Shown one piece after another: positions 12,031-25,500 of a stretch of 64,000 nucleotides of DNA. Source of the DNA: Amborella trichopoda (Eukaryota > Streptophyta > Magnoliopsida > Amborellales > Amborellaceae). The first letter of the stretch is position 1. The number at the start of each line of letters is the position of its first letter. The DNA is taken from contig NW_006494931.1 in the NCBI RefSeq assembly GCF_000471905.2, positions 4,827,016 to 4,891,015 of the forward strand. The letters run 5' to 3'. The notes under the pieces are model-generated. The model was not told the origin of the DNA. It was given only the letters and a program-made list of their open reading frames with translations, and searched no databases. The position numbers were made by a program, and so were the translations under genes.

Positions 12031-12536
12031 TTTACCGTGGTAATATCTTTATTATTATCTTTTTATATTTGGAGGATGTGACATCATAGCACGAGCTTTT
12101 TTGTCTCTTTTAATTGAATTTGAATGGAGTTATAATATTAGTGCTCGCGCCTTTCTTTTTGTTCCTGTAAATAGCAGACGGCTTTAATTGCCAGCTTCTC
12201 GAAATGAACCGCCTTTAATTGCGAGCTGCTTATGAAAAACCCCACTTTTTTCGCCCTTGAAATTGACTACTTTTTAATTCTCACAAACTGCCCCTTGACA
12301 CATACTCAACCACCACCGCCTGAAAGAAAAGACAGCCGCATTCGATTTCCACTTGGCCGTTTCCGGCGACAATTACTATTTCCGGCCAATAGAGAAGAGA
12401 AAGCTCCGCCTTGCGTCCCGATTTCCGGCTGCTGTAACTGAACCTCGCACCAACGCAGGAGCTAAGCCCTATTCTGCTTCTTTCTATGATCTCTGCAGCC
12501 TCTGTATTCCGGTGACTTGGCCGGAATTAGGGAGAA
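12031..12536 (+). promoter_or_regulatory. SCAI promoter and 5' leader
   Basis: A TTTATATTT stretch near 12060 is a possible but weak TATA element, and GTGACATCA nearby resembles a bZIP site. A near-repeat of CTTTAATTGC-AGCT occurs twice around 12180-12230. GC content rises from about 12300 on, as expected for a leader. A ten-codon upstream ORF (ATG 12486, stop by 12515) precedes the main ATG. The transcription start cannot be set from sequence alone. Confidence 0.45.
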
Positions 12537-13019
12537 ATGGAGGAGAGAGTGAGCGAGAAGTTCAGATCTCTTGTTGAGAGTGCAGAGAAGAAGTTTGCTA
12601 GGGTTAGGGACCTTCCGTATCATGGTAGGGACAGGTGTGGCCCTTATTTTCAGAAGGTTTTCAAGGCTTATATGAAGCTGTGGAAGTTTCAGCAGGAGAA
12701 CAGACAGAAGCTTGTTGAGGCGGGGCTTAGAAGAGCCGAGATAGGTGAGATCGCTTCAAGAATTGGTCAGCTTTACTATACACAGTATCTGAGGACCAGT
12801 GAAATTAGGTTCTTGGTGGAGGCTTGTGTGTTCTATGAGGCAATTCTAGAGAGATATTACTTCAAGGGGAGCTCTCAGGACCTTGGGCTTGCATACAAGG
12901 AGCTTCGCTTCTTGGCTAGGTTCATGGTGGTTTGCTTGCTCTTGAACAGAGAGGAGATGGTGCAGAAGCTTGTTGAAAGACATAAGTCACTCCTGGATGA
13001 GTGCAAACGAACCTTGCAG
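12537..13019 (+). CDS. SCAI: SCAI exon 1 (residues 1-161)
   Basis: Starts [20 protein letters not shown] and ends ECKRTLQ, 161 whole codons, followed by the donor GTGTGA. The open frame continues only one codon into the intron before a stop. This is the alpha-helical N-terminal part of the SCAI domain, with [16 protein letters not shown] and [14 protein letters not shown] as conserved blocks. Phase 0 donor. Confidence 0.95.
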
Positions 13020-16000
13020 GTGTGATTTCATTTCTCCCCCTGGTTCTTTTCATGTTTCTGATTTCTTTTATGGACCAGGGGATTTTAGAGAGGGAGTGTG
13101 TGTTAGTTGGTTGGTTAGTTAGTTTAGCCTCAATTTTGTTTGCAGTGAGTTTGAATGCTTAAGTGTTTCAATTGCTGGCGTTTTGTAATCGACTTTGTTA
13201 ATTGAGTGGAAGTCATATGTGTGATAGATGCTTGAGAGAGTGTCAGTGGTCTGGGTGGCTTTGTTCAGTGGGTTGTTTCTCGCATTCTATTGAATTTGTT
13301 TAGTTGTTAGAAATACATATGAAACTGTAGATATCATTTAATTGTGCAGAAGAACAACCGTATGGAATCCTTTAATGCATCAAAGGATGACACATCTGTA
13401 CTGCGCTGGGCAGAGTTATGTCGATAGTTGGTGGCAGGTACATAGGGCACAATCCTATGTTTCATGCCATTCCATGTGATGGTCTGAGCATTTTTGACTT
13501 AGCAACGTTTACTTCATCTTGAGGTATTAAAAGCATGCAATCTCTAACAGAAGGCTTGACCCCTACTTCTTTAGGTCCTCGTAATAGTGACTCTTAAACT
13601 AAGCGTTCAGCTATTTTCTTGTATTATTGGTCGTTGTGTGCCAATTGTTATGTTATGCCATCAGAGATGGTGACCAATTAACCCAATCTCTGTCCTCCCT
13701 TAAACTTTGGAAAAGATCAAACAATCAGAAAACATATTCTTTTGGGTGTTCCTCTTTTCTCTTATTCTCCCACCCTTTGGATCCTTCCAATTTTCATACT
13801 CAAAACATATTAGTATCTATTTTTGGCTGCAATGTAGGTAAACAAAGAACTGTTATGGAAAGTCGTCCATTTTGTCAGTCTGGAAAGCTTGCTAAGCCAA
13901 CATTAAACTTTTTTCCACTTCTCCAAATTTAGAAAATGGTTCATACCATCTTGGGGTTTTGATACGTTGCTTGAACCCACATCAGTGAACTTTCATGGCA
14001 GTTTGAGGCTTCTTGAATGTACCGTATTAGGGGATTCACTTTCATGGGATTTCAATCTTAATAAATATATGGGATTATGGGAATAACTCCTCCCAGGAAT
14101 GGTGGAGCTTTCCTTGGATGATTCGAGATATAGGTGAGCTCCACCATTCTTGGTTTTTAGGTTCTACTCAGTGTTTCGTGACTCGGCCATGTTACTGGGA
14201 TTTGGTCCCTTGGCGAGCTGAGTTACCCCCAGTTACTCCGTACAACTCGGGGTATATCAAGAAAGAGAAAAAATCCTAAATAATCTAGAAAATATGGGAT
14301 TGATGTATAAAATTTTTATATATATTTGAGTTGTTATTGGCATAGACTGGTGAGTTTTTTGTCTTATGCCCTTTTCTTATATTTTCTTTTTTTATTGGTT
14401 TTTTAGAAATGTCCCTAACTCTAAATCGTTTTTTTATTATCCATCTTTTATATAATTTGTTGATACTTATTTGGACTTTTAACGTTGTTTTTGGTATTAT
14501 TTTGACATATATCTTTATCTTATTTTAATATTTTCTTTTTTTTTTATATTTTTTTCTTGGGCTTTTGGCGTTATACATTACATGGGTGAGTGTACTTGGA
14601 CTCACCCGAGTAATTCTCCTCGGGCTAGGGCTAGGTACCTGGTTTGAGGTGAGTTTCGAAACATTAGTCCTACATGTGCATGAAGCTGTTTTTCAAGTGG
14701 ATGTCCATTTTTGCTTTGATTGTGCTATTTGTGGCCTCTGGTCCCTGTCCATATTTGCTATCTAAAAGCCGTATTGTGCAACATGGATGACTCCCCAATG
14801 GCCCTTGCTTTTCAGCCTTTTGCCCACGAAACTCTCTATATCTGTTTCTTTATTTTTTCTCTTTGAGTCTAATTGCCTATTTGGGTTTTTACCATCTTTG
14901 CACAAACTAAGTGGAACATATATTCATGGTATCTTAGAGTTTCAACTTGTTGTCCAATTATATCTATGGGACATGCTTGTCAAGGGGTGGCCTTTTTTTC
15001 TGAAGGATTGTAGGCACACATCCTCCTCTCATTTGTTTGCTTTGTTTATATCTTATAGCATGTTTTAAATTTTATGCAATTTGTGATTTTCTTGATCCAG
15101 CTACCATTTGTGATCCAAAATGTGCCATGATATGGATAGGTTGCCTCAGAATTTCTCAATGGATGGGCATTTCAATGATTTTGTCTGACTGATGTGAGGG
15201 ATGAAGGGATGAACTGCTCTTTTCGCGTGAGAATTGGTTTTGTCTAATTTAAACATGGAGCACTTTGAATTAACCAAGGTAAACCCTCAGTATAGACTTC
15301 AATCCTAGACTATCAAATTTGACATGTGTAGTAAAAACATGTAAACTCTTAGTGCTTTTGTTGGTGGCGATCTTGTGAAAAGCAGGTTGTACTTGTGAGA
15401 TACTGTAAAATTTTAGTACCTGGACAATTGATTGGCTTTATGGGTTGCTTGACCAAGTAACTTTTGGGGGAATCAGCATTGGCCGCCATCTCCTGAGCTC
15501 TTGCCACAAGGATGTGCAACTGGAAGAGCTAAGTGTATTTCCTTGTATTAAGGACGCCACATAATACAAGATTGTCAATATATTAATTTGTTTTATTCAA
15601 TGAAACCTATTTTTTCTTCACAACCTTCACTCCACTAGAGTACTTTTGCCTTTTGCAGTAGTTTGTTTATCTCTACTAGGAGTAGAGATGTTCTCTTGGT
15701 GTCGTTTTCTGAAGCCAAATATCAAGATCTGTTAGACATGTCTAGGGCAGTGGTTTAGCAGCCTACTCTTATGACAATTTTAAGTTTTTAACAACATTCA
15801 GTTGCTCCAGTGCAATATAACCTGATAATATGAAGCATATTGAGGAGGAATGGAGGTGGTGCTAAGAGTGTATTAGTTACATGTTGATTAAATTATTCAT
15901 TGTATAGTTTGCCTTAAAGGCAGTATGTCTCATGTTCTTACTATTTGTACAGTAAGCAGTTTTTTTTAGCAAATAAAATCCTAAAAGATTATGGAAATTA

Positions 16001-19000
16001 AGTTTTCTAGTTAGGGATATTCTGGCGATTTTTAGGTACAGATTAATGCCCTTATTCAATGTTTACAGTAGATGTTATTAATTGCTCTGCCTATGGGGAA
16101 ATCAAATGTCAGTTAGTATGATACTGTGACCATTTTTGAAAGGACGGGATTTCACTGGCATGATATTCAATACTTGTCTAGATGGTGGAGGTCGAGCCCT
16201 TGCAATTTCACAATTCCTAATTGTTCTTGCTCAAAATCATCCATGCCTAGCTGTAATTTTGCAGAAATATTGTGATTAAACAAAGGTACAGTGTTTTAAC
16301 TAGCTTTAGCAGATATTGGGCTTTTAACAGTGGAAAAGTATCCCGTCCACATCATGTAGACGCCCTTCCAATGGTTGAGATTTTATAAGGCCCGAGGTGA
16401 CCAACTAATGGGTGGAAGGGTGCGCAAGCATACAAATAGTATGTGATAGAGGCTGAAGTAACCAACTCATGGGCGCCAAAAGGGGTCTAATGGTGACTGA
16501 GAATGTGGCCAAAGAATAGCTAGATTCAGTCACTATGGGTGGCGCTCTTACTATGGACTATGGTAGTACGAATCACTACTCTTTACTTGTTTCTATATGA
16601 TACGATGCACCTTGGTTGCTGTGCTCACTGCAGGAAATAGCAAGAGAGTGAACAACAAACAATCCTTTACTTCGGAAAGAGTGATCGAGTCCGCAACAAG
16701 ATTGAAGCAGAAGGCAAACCGAAGGCAGGAGTTCTTTTTTTTCAAGAGACAAACCTTGTAGAAGTGCCTGAGTCTGGGCTGGGCTTTGCAATAACCAGCA
16801 GCTTTGTAGATGGCTAGGCGAGAACTGTAACTATGATTATGATCTGCATTAGGTGTGCCAAAGAACTGTAAACAGAACCGAACTTGATGAGGGCCATGAA
16901 GTTTAGAGTTCGCTGTGTCTCAACTAGCTTGCATGTGTTTAAATCTCTTGGTGACACAAGTAATCAAGATTTCACTTCTCATGTTCAAAAGATCTTGTGA
17001 CATGTCTCTTCCTTTGAACCCATTTAGAATTATGCCCAAACCCATTATTATAATTATACCCATTTCAAACTTCAACAATTTCAAACAAAGGAAAATTAAC
17101 ATATGAGAGGAGAGAGAAAATGGGGCCCTAATGACATAAAGTGTAGGGCCTGTGCTTGGAGCGTGGGTCCAAGATGGGCCACTGGGCCTCACATCTGCCT
17201 TGGATACACATGCTGTCTTTTTTGGTATTTTCTCAATTTGTTGATTTTCCCTATTTTTTTATAGGATTTAAAAAAAACCCAATAATATTCCAAAATCATT
17301 TTTTAATCCCGCTTAACATTATGAAGTGGTTTGGGCTCATTTAATACCATTAAAGGAGAATAGGAACTAAGGCAGTCCACCCAGTCTACCCTCCCAACCC
17401 ATAGGCCATGCTCTCAAACCGTCCCAAATCCATGACTCACAGTCATATAAGCCTGGGTTCTTGCTTGGTTCATCAAAACCAACCAAAAGATGGTGGGATT
17501 ACGGGGATAACCCTGTAGACTATAGGTTCTCACCCAAGTACAAAATTGTGCCCTTGGTCCTATGCACGATAACGTGGAGGTGCGGGGGATCTCTCTTCAG
17601 CACGTGCGCATATTCTCCTCGGGTCCTCCCTGAGGAGGAAGCTTCCCAAAATGCGGCTATCATATGAATATATGCCGTGTTGCGATAATGTTGAGGTTTT
17701 AGGCTCTCGTCCTCATGGGCTGCTAACCCCACACAAGTGTTTGTCTTCCTCTCGGCATTCCACATGCATATCTCCAACCTCAACTAAGGATGACCTAAAA
17801 AAAAAGTCCATTGCCTTGATGCCCGTGATAAAATATTTGTGTGTCTCTAGACACTATTCTAGGCCCTAGACTGCGCAGGCACAGTGAGCCACAATGGGTG
17901 AGCCTAACTAGCCCATGTCAAATGGGTCCAAGCCTCATCCCCGCGCCCCTCCTCAAGGACCATGCCCCACTAGAGCCAAAAAACCATTATCCAATAAGGC
18001 TCAAACTTCTTCATATGCGGAAAACATGGACCTCTAGTTTGGACGGTGATGTTCTTTTGCATTTTGTAGAGGTTCCTAGGAATTATATGTTATTGATTTC
18101 TGCTTGTCAAACTACATCTTGCTTTACTTGCAACATGAACCTTTGATTGTCTGGGAATCATGCTCTAATGTTTAAGAAATCTCTTCAGAAAATGTATTTT
18201 GCTTTTGTCATCTTCGCCTCTTGCAGTCTTCAAGTTTGCAATTTGGGCATGTAGATTTTCCGATGAAAGGGATTTTCCTTCTCATTGTTTTTACTTGTCT
18301 GAAACCAGTTTGTGGATGACTTGAGCTGTTTAACTTGCCTAAAAATTGCAAAAGCGTAGCTTGCCTATAACCCACGAGCCAGAATGTTGAAATAGTGGCC
18401 AATAAATATTAAGGTGTGATAGTATATGTAACTGTACTTTGTGAAGAATTGATGGTTTGTACAATTACATTTAAAATGACATTTATTTATTTGCCATTTT
18501 TCAATGTTCTAACTCATGGGTCACATGCAAGCTACTTTTCATAATTTTTAAGACAACTCAAGTTACCCTTGCACTGGTTTCAGATAGCACAACAATGAAA
18601 ATGCAAATCCCTGTTTGGTAACAATTGCTTTGTGAAGATTTTATTTCTTAACATCTCAAGAACGTTTACTTCGTGAAGAATTCGTGGTTTATAATTTGTA
18701 TTCAATAAATGTTCGTGAACATGTTATTTGACGAATAATTTGTGGTTTCTACCTGGGTTTTAAAACTTGACTTGGCCCTAGAACCAGGCAGGGCCCGCGC
18801 CCGGGTCCATGTCAGCAGTCAGACATTGCTGAGTCGTGCCCAAGTCGGTCACGGCAGAATCTCCAACTTAAAAAAAAAAAAAAAAAAAAAAAACCTTGGT
18901 AACAGGGGAGACTCGGTGAGTTGCCAAGGCCTTTCACTTGGACAAGATACCATGCCAAGTCTGAGTGGCTTGCCCTTGCCCAAGTCCAAGTTGTGGACTT

Positions 19001-19557
19001 GGTAATTAAACATTACTTTGTACTCAACATGGAAATCGTTGATGCTTAAATTGAGTTAGTGTCTTTTGCAAGCAGTTGCTTTTGTTTATTATGTTATACT
19101 TAATGGATGAAAACTGTGTCCTGGCTCATTGAAACTGTAACTTTGTGTTGAACATTTAGCAATCTTGCTCATATAATTGAACAATCTTTGGCCGCGTCCC
19201 TCACCAGGATGCAAGCTTTAAAGATTGGAAGCATGTGGTGCAAGAAATTGTCAGATTCGTAAAAGCAGATACAGAACTTGTGACTGTCAGGCCTTTGCGA
19301 TATTGTGTTCCCTATGATTCTCATCCTGTTCTTCTGAATGTGGCCAATCTCAAGGCATGGAGGCCTTTAAAGCTACAAGATGCATTGCTGACCAGCTATC
19401 ATCATAATGAGGTTAATTCTTTCATTGCTTTTTCTGAGCAATTTCTTTCATCACAGAGTTCTTATGTTATTCTTCATCTGGATTGCAATTTCCAATATTC
19501 GTGGAAATATCATTTTAGTTTGTTTTGATGCATTATGGAACATGGACACTTACTGAG

Positions 19558-19588
<31 letters not shown>

Positions 19589-22500
19589 GTCTCTGTATCT
19601 ATCTATCTACCTGTCTACATATATATACATTATATTGGCAGGTCAAGTTTTCAGATATAACACTGGACACATTCAGAATGTTGCAATGTTTGGAGTGGGA
19701 GCCCAGTGGATCCTTCCACCAAATCCAATTGACTGATTCAAGTGCTGATGGTGTATGCAATCGGCCTGATGGCTTTGGAATTAATCATCTCAAAATTGCT
19801 GAGGCTATGGATGATGCAATGTTGCCTCCAAATCCAAGGAAGGCTATTCTTTATCGGCCATCTGTTACCCATTTGATTGCGGTGAGTCATAGCTACTAAT
19901 ATGATTGTTCTAGTTCTGAACATCAGATATCTCTTCAGTTTGGCATTAAATATAACTTGGACCTATTGAGGACATAGATTGGGCACATATTGTGTTATTC
20001 TTTCTCTACCCTCTGCTTTAGCGTCTCTTCAATAATTTAGGGACGCGGTATCTTTTGTGTTCGTCTTAACAGAGTTTTCTGTGTTGCAGATATAGAGAAA
20101 TCTTAAATGACAGTTTGCTGTGTTTCAGATATAAAACAATCTTAAATGCCTTTCTGAAATTTTAAAAAAAGGTCCTTATTTTGATGTGAAGTTGCGTAAA
20201 GTAGTACCTAATTGAAATTACATAAACTTATAAATGCAATATCTGAAAATGCTCATAACATTGTCTGGTTCACCTGAATCTCTGTACCTCGACATACTGC
20301 TCACATGTTTACACAACTCTAGAAATTATTTCAATATATTAAAAATCTCTTGAACAGGTGATCTTATGGTGTGTCTTGACAGATATATGCTACATGTTCC
20401 ATTCTTATATCTTGGGACTAAGATATACCTTGGAGGATCAACTTTCTCAGAACTGTAATAACTATCTTCTTCCTTGCAAACCTGTGAATAGCTAGTTGTC
20501 TGGCGTCATTTGATACTATATTTGCCTTGTTTTACAAATTGCCTGCTTATATTCTTGTTTATCATAATGGTTTTCTATTCTTCTAACAGGATAATGGCAT
20601 TCTCACCCATATTCTACCAATCATTGTCCTTGCCTTTTCATCCTTTTGTAATTCAGATTGTTGCACTAGAGAGGGGGATTACTTAGCTAATCTTAGAACT
20701 GAGTTCCATCTTGAGTTCTTAACTAGTTCAGAGATGCAGACGTTGTTTCCTTCTGTATTCCATTGAATGATTTCTCACGTCAGAATATTTTTTAATTATT
20801 TTTGAAAAATAATGTATTCTTGGAACATCGTCACCTGTATTGTCTTGCCGGTTCCCTTGTTGCTTAATGGAGCTCAAACCAATTTATTTCAGATCTTCTC
20901 CTGAACTATATATTAAAGGAAGCAATGCAAGGATTTCCAGCTTGTAAGTTAAACAAAATCTCTTAACAATGGGAACTGTGATTATATCTGAATTCAAGGC
21001 CTACTAGGATGCAAATAAGTTTGATACTCTCAACCTTCAACTAGATGTTCTTTGGGCTACTTTTCAGTCTATCAAAATCAGAAAATGTTAAATAAAGAAA
21101 GGAGCAACAGGTTGATATACCTGGCTGATTATCACCATTACTTTCTTTTCTTTTCTTTTTTTCCCTTTTTTTTTTTCATTTGAAGACTAAACATAAATAG
21201 TATAGGGAAACAATCAAACAACCATTTTTATGCACATAATCTTCAAATCCAATGGTCAATTACTCGAGACTTTCTCTGGGACTCGCCTAGGGCGGGAGTG
21301 AGTCAACTTGACAAGTTCCGAGTGGACTTGCTGATTTTTGTCGAAGCTGGGTGGGTCGCTGTAAAGAATTCCCAAAAAATACAAAAATAGAAAAAGAGAA
21401 ATTGCATTAAATCCATATACAAAATGGAAAATAAATTTTAAAAAAATCACATTAGGAAACATAAATATTACCTTTCTATACATGGAACTAAAACATCTCT
21501 CTGTATACATGAAAGTGAAAAGAAAAATTGAATCTTACTGATTTTTTGAGAGAATACAACAAAGATACGATGTTAACTAGAATATTACTAGACCTAATAT
21601 ATTAGTAAAAAAAAAAAGGTCAAATTGTGTTTCGAGTATGATCGTGGGTTCGAGTTTAGATCTAGTTGATCCCATCTCTTGAAAGTTTTTGTCAAATAGT
21701 GGTTCGGTGTTCAAAATCTTGCAAATTCCAGTTTCTGAGTGGTTTGTGTGAGAAATAGGTATATGATTGATAAAGATCTCAAAAATAGGCTTAGCTAACA
21801 AATTTCGACCAAGGTTTGCTTAGAGTTGCAAAGAAATCACAAGTTATTGAACTTCGGTCAAACCCTAAATAAAAAATGCTAGTATCTCAACTCTGAGATA
21901 TTTGATGTGCTTCTTTCAAATCTAATTTATTCAATAGATAGAGGTTGTAAAATGATCCTAGAACTAGACTATAAAATTTCAATTTGATTGAATTCTTGAT
22001 TGGAGAGAAATGAACAAAAATGGGGTTTTCTTTTTTCTCCCCTTTTAAACTGAAAAAATTGTTGGACTCAGCAAGGACTGACATAGGGCTGGTAGTAGGT
22101 TGAGCCAACCTTGCCCCCAGCCTAGCCCTTATCCCTATGGTCCGGCCCTGGCTCTATCAGGGGGGAGGCCGGTCCAAATGGAAAAAAATGAAAAAATAAA
22201 AGAGAAATATAAAAACAAAAGGGCCAAACCGGGGTGCCCCTGTTTTGGCCCTGGCTCAGGCTTGGCCCGGCCCACATTTTGTGGCCTATGCCCCAATTTG
22301 TAGGGTGGGGCCGACCGGGCTGGGCTGGGCGACCTGGCCCCTTGCCACCCCTAGCTTGATAGACCGGCAAGTCTATCAAAAACTCATAAAGTCTCTTAAC
22401 AATTGCTTTGATTTACTATAGTGACTAGGGCAAGCCACGTTACAGTCCCCCCCCATCCCCCCAAGCGAGTAAGGGGGTTTCCCAGCTCAGAGGTGAGTTT

Positions 22501-25500
22501 GTCAAAGACTTGCTTGACTTACTCGCCAATTCTCTGACAACTCACTTGAGTTATTACTGTAACTTGGGCAAGCTATGCTACAGTATGCCCTATGAAAGTT
22601 GGGGATTTCCAGGCTTGACATGTTGTTGAGCTTGTGTGACTTGGGCAAGTTTGAGTGGGGTTCATTTAGCTTTTTCTTCAATACTTCAATCGTTAAGACT
22701 AAGAAGACTGAGTTATTATATCCGCTCTGTTCTACTTGCTAAACTGCATTATTTATGTTCTTCTGTTTTTAGTGTAGGCAAAGTAATTGAACAAAAAGTT
22801 TTTAGTTATGTTAGACATTTAATTATCGTACAATTCTATTGGGCAGCAAATTATGGTTGTATTTTTATTTTTTTGGATGCTAGGTGCATCAGGCAGGAGA
22901 ATGAGCGAGCTATGAGAAGTTAGTTGTTTTGAGCTTTCTACATATTTACTTAGATTTCGTCTATGGAGATGCATTGGGAAATTGAAGTCATCGTTTGATT
23001 TATAGATTGCCATTTGGCATGTTTCAATTTGACCTCAAAGGGTGTTTGGTTCCTAATTGTAGTTGGTCCCCACATGGAGTAGTTTTACAAAATATCCTAT
23101 GTGGTTATCTCTCTCTCTCTGTCTCTCTCACCACCACCACTACCTAGCCACCATTACTCTTTCCACTTGCTCCACCACCACCACCGCACCACCTTCACCA
23201 TGATCATGACCACCATCGCTGCCAACACCAGCTAGCCACTAGAACCCCTCGCCACTATACCACCATCACTCGACTGCCATACTGCACCCACTCACTGGCA
23301 TCATGATCAACATTGCGTGCTGCCACTGTTGGGTTTTTGTGTCCTTTAAAGGTCTAAAGAGCTTGTAAAAAAAATGATATATAGTGGAATATGCACTTCA
23401 GTGGAAGTGTGTTTTGACTGACCAAGGGTTGGGCGGTTTGTGGCCTTGGTCAAGTCTAAAACTCTTGGCCCTGGGCATGTGGCACATCCGAAAAGGGTTT
23501 GAAGTGGGTCATACCTTGTTGAGATCGGAGATATGCCCAGGGATCATGTTTGTAGGTCAGGAGAACTGTGTGGTCTCCTGTGTGCGGTTGTAGGCTTGTG
23601 AGAGCAAGGGCCAAATCCTCAACAAACTTCTGCACAGCATGTACATATGACAATTGCATGGGAAGCAATCCGTTTTTACAGGGACATGTGTCATAGTTTC
23701 AAAAAGCTCTAGGCAGGTACTAGGCGGCCTGGGGGGTCCAGGCCGCCCAGTGCCTAAGCGAGCGCCCAGAACCTATGCGACCCAGTTGAATCCGAAAAGT
23801 ATTCTACAGTAATATATTGTATAAAACATAAGAATTAGGTATTTAGGGCATATCAAAATTCAAAAACCCCTCAATTGATTTAGATCTTGAAGAAGACATC
23901 TCAAAATAATACAACTAATACAAGCAATAAAAAATTACTTACTTTGATTGCTCAATCTACAAACTTCCACCTTATAGATGCTTCTAAGGAATCAAAATCT
24001 TCTAAAAACCCCCCCAATAGATTTGTAAAACATCAAAAATTAAATCTAATATCAATGGGTGATGTTTTGATCAATTTCTCATAACTTAGAAAAACCCTTT
24101 GATCCTAAAGAAATTACCAAAAACTAGGTTTTTGGTGGCTTTCTCTCTCTAAAATGGGCTCTAATGAGTTTTAGGTTTCAACTGAACTTAAAAACCCCGT
24201 TTTTGGCCCCTTAGTTTAAAACAAATGGATAAAAATAGCCCCCACTGAAACCTTTTTCCTTCTCTGGGAGGGGTGCTAGACTTGGGCGGCCGCCCAGTCG
24301 GTTTCCTGAGCGCTTAGGCGGGCGCTTAGGAACCTCCGCTTTTTTTGGGCGCCTGGGCTTGAGCGCTATGCGGTCCTCTTTTTGAAATGCTGACACATGT
24401 ACATGTGCATTGAGAGAGCCCCCTTTGCACTATAGTGACAAGTGTAGATTTGCTCTTAAAAGAGGGACTGTAATCCACATTCCAGGATCATAGTCCCATT
24501 ATTTTATTATCCGACTTTGACAAACCAATCATGAACCCCTGTAAAGAGATTATGGGTCATGGGACTTTTGTTGAGTTGAATAAGAGAACATTTGTGGATC
24601 ATGGCTTATGGGGCGAGTAGTGTGCCCTTAGTGTCGCTTATTTTGACCCAATGGTACACTCCTAGTACATTTTATTTTGGTATTATAATGTTTCTTTGAT
24701 TTTTAAATATTTTTTCAGAATATTAAAATATTGTTTCTGCTGTAAACTTTCATAAAAAGGTATTTCTGAAAAATTTCAGAACTTTAAAATAGCACATGTC
24801 GGACCAAGGATCCAACCCCACATGTGGCACTTCGTGCACCCTAGGGATCACACCCTATTTTTGTTCAGCAATATTTGGCACACCTTATTTTATTGCTGAA
24901 GGGGGTGTCACGCTACTTTTTTTTAACAAAAGGGGGCCACTTTTTTTTTATGAGAGAAAAGGGGGGGGGGGGGCACGCCACTTTTTGTGGCACAATCCCC
25001 CCACGCCTTTTTGTTGGGAAGAAAGGGGCACGCCCCCCTTATTTTAAAATCAAATTTAAATTTGATAAATCCAAAGATTTGAGATCTAATGAGAGATGGT
25101 TTTCCAAATATTATGGGAAATCTAAATTAGATTTATCTAGAAAATATTTTAAGTTTCATTTCAAATTTATGAGGATGAAGTTTAAATTTGATTGGTTTGA
25201 TGCTAAGTAGTAAGTAGGAGTGGATTGGATCAAAGTATAAGGGGATAACGTTCTTAGTTTTTCCACCGGCTGAGTTTTGGGATGGATGGCTCTGATTAAA
25301 TCTCTTACCCTACAGATTTCCTATTTATCCTAAGGTGTAGCGGAAATTAGATAAGACAAATTCTATTCAAACTAGAACAGAAGTTTTCTCTAGATCTCCT
25401 TCTATTTAAAGACGAGCCTATTTGAGATCCAATAACACGATTTTCTATTGCTCCCAAAAGATCGCTCTCCCTCACGTAGCAATTATTGGGATCTCTCTCT

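Noticed and set aside
13020-13025. Exon 1 read as a complete 162-residue protein
   Set aside because: The stop lies within the intron just after the GT donor; exons 2-9 continue the conserved domain.
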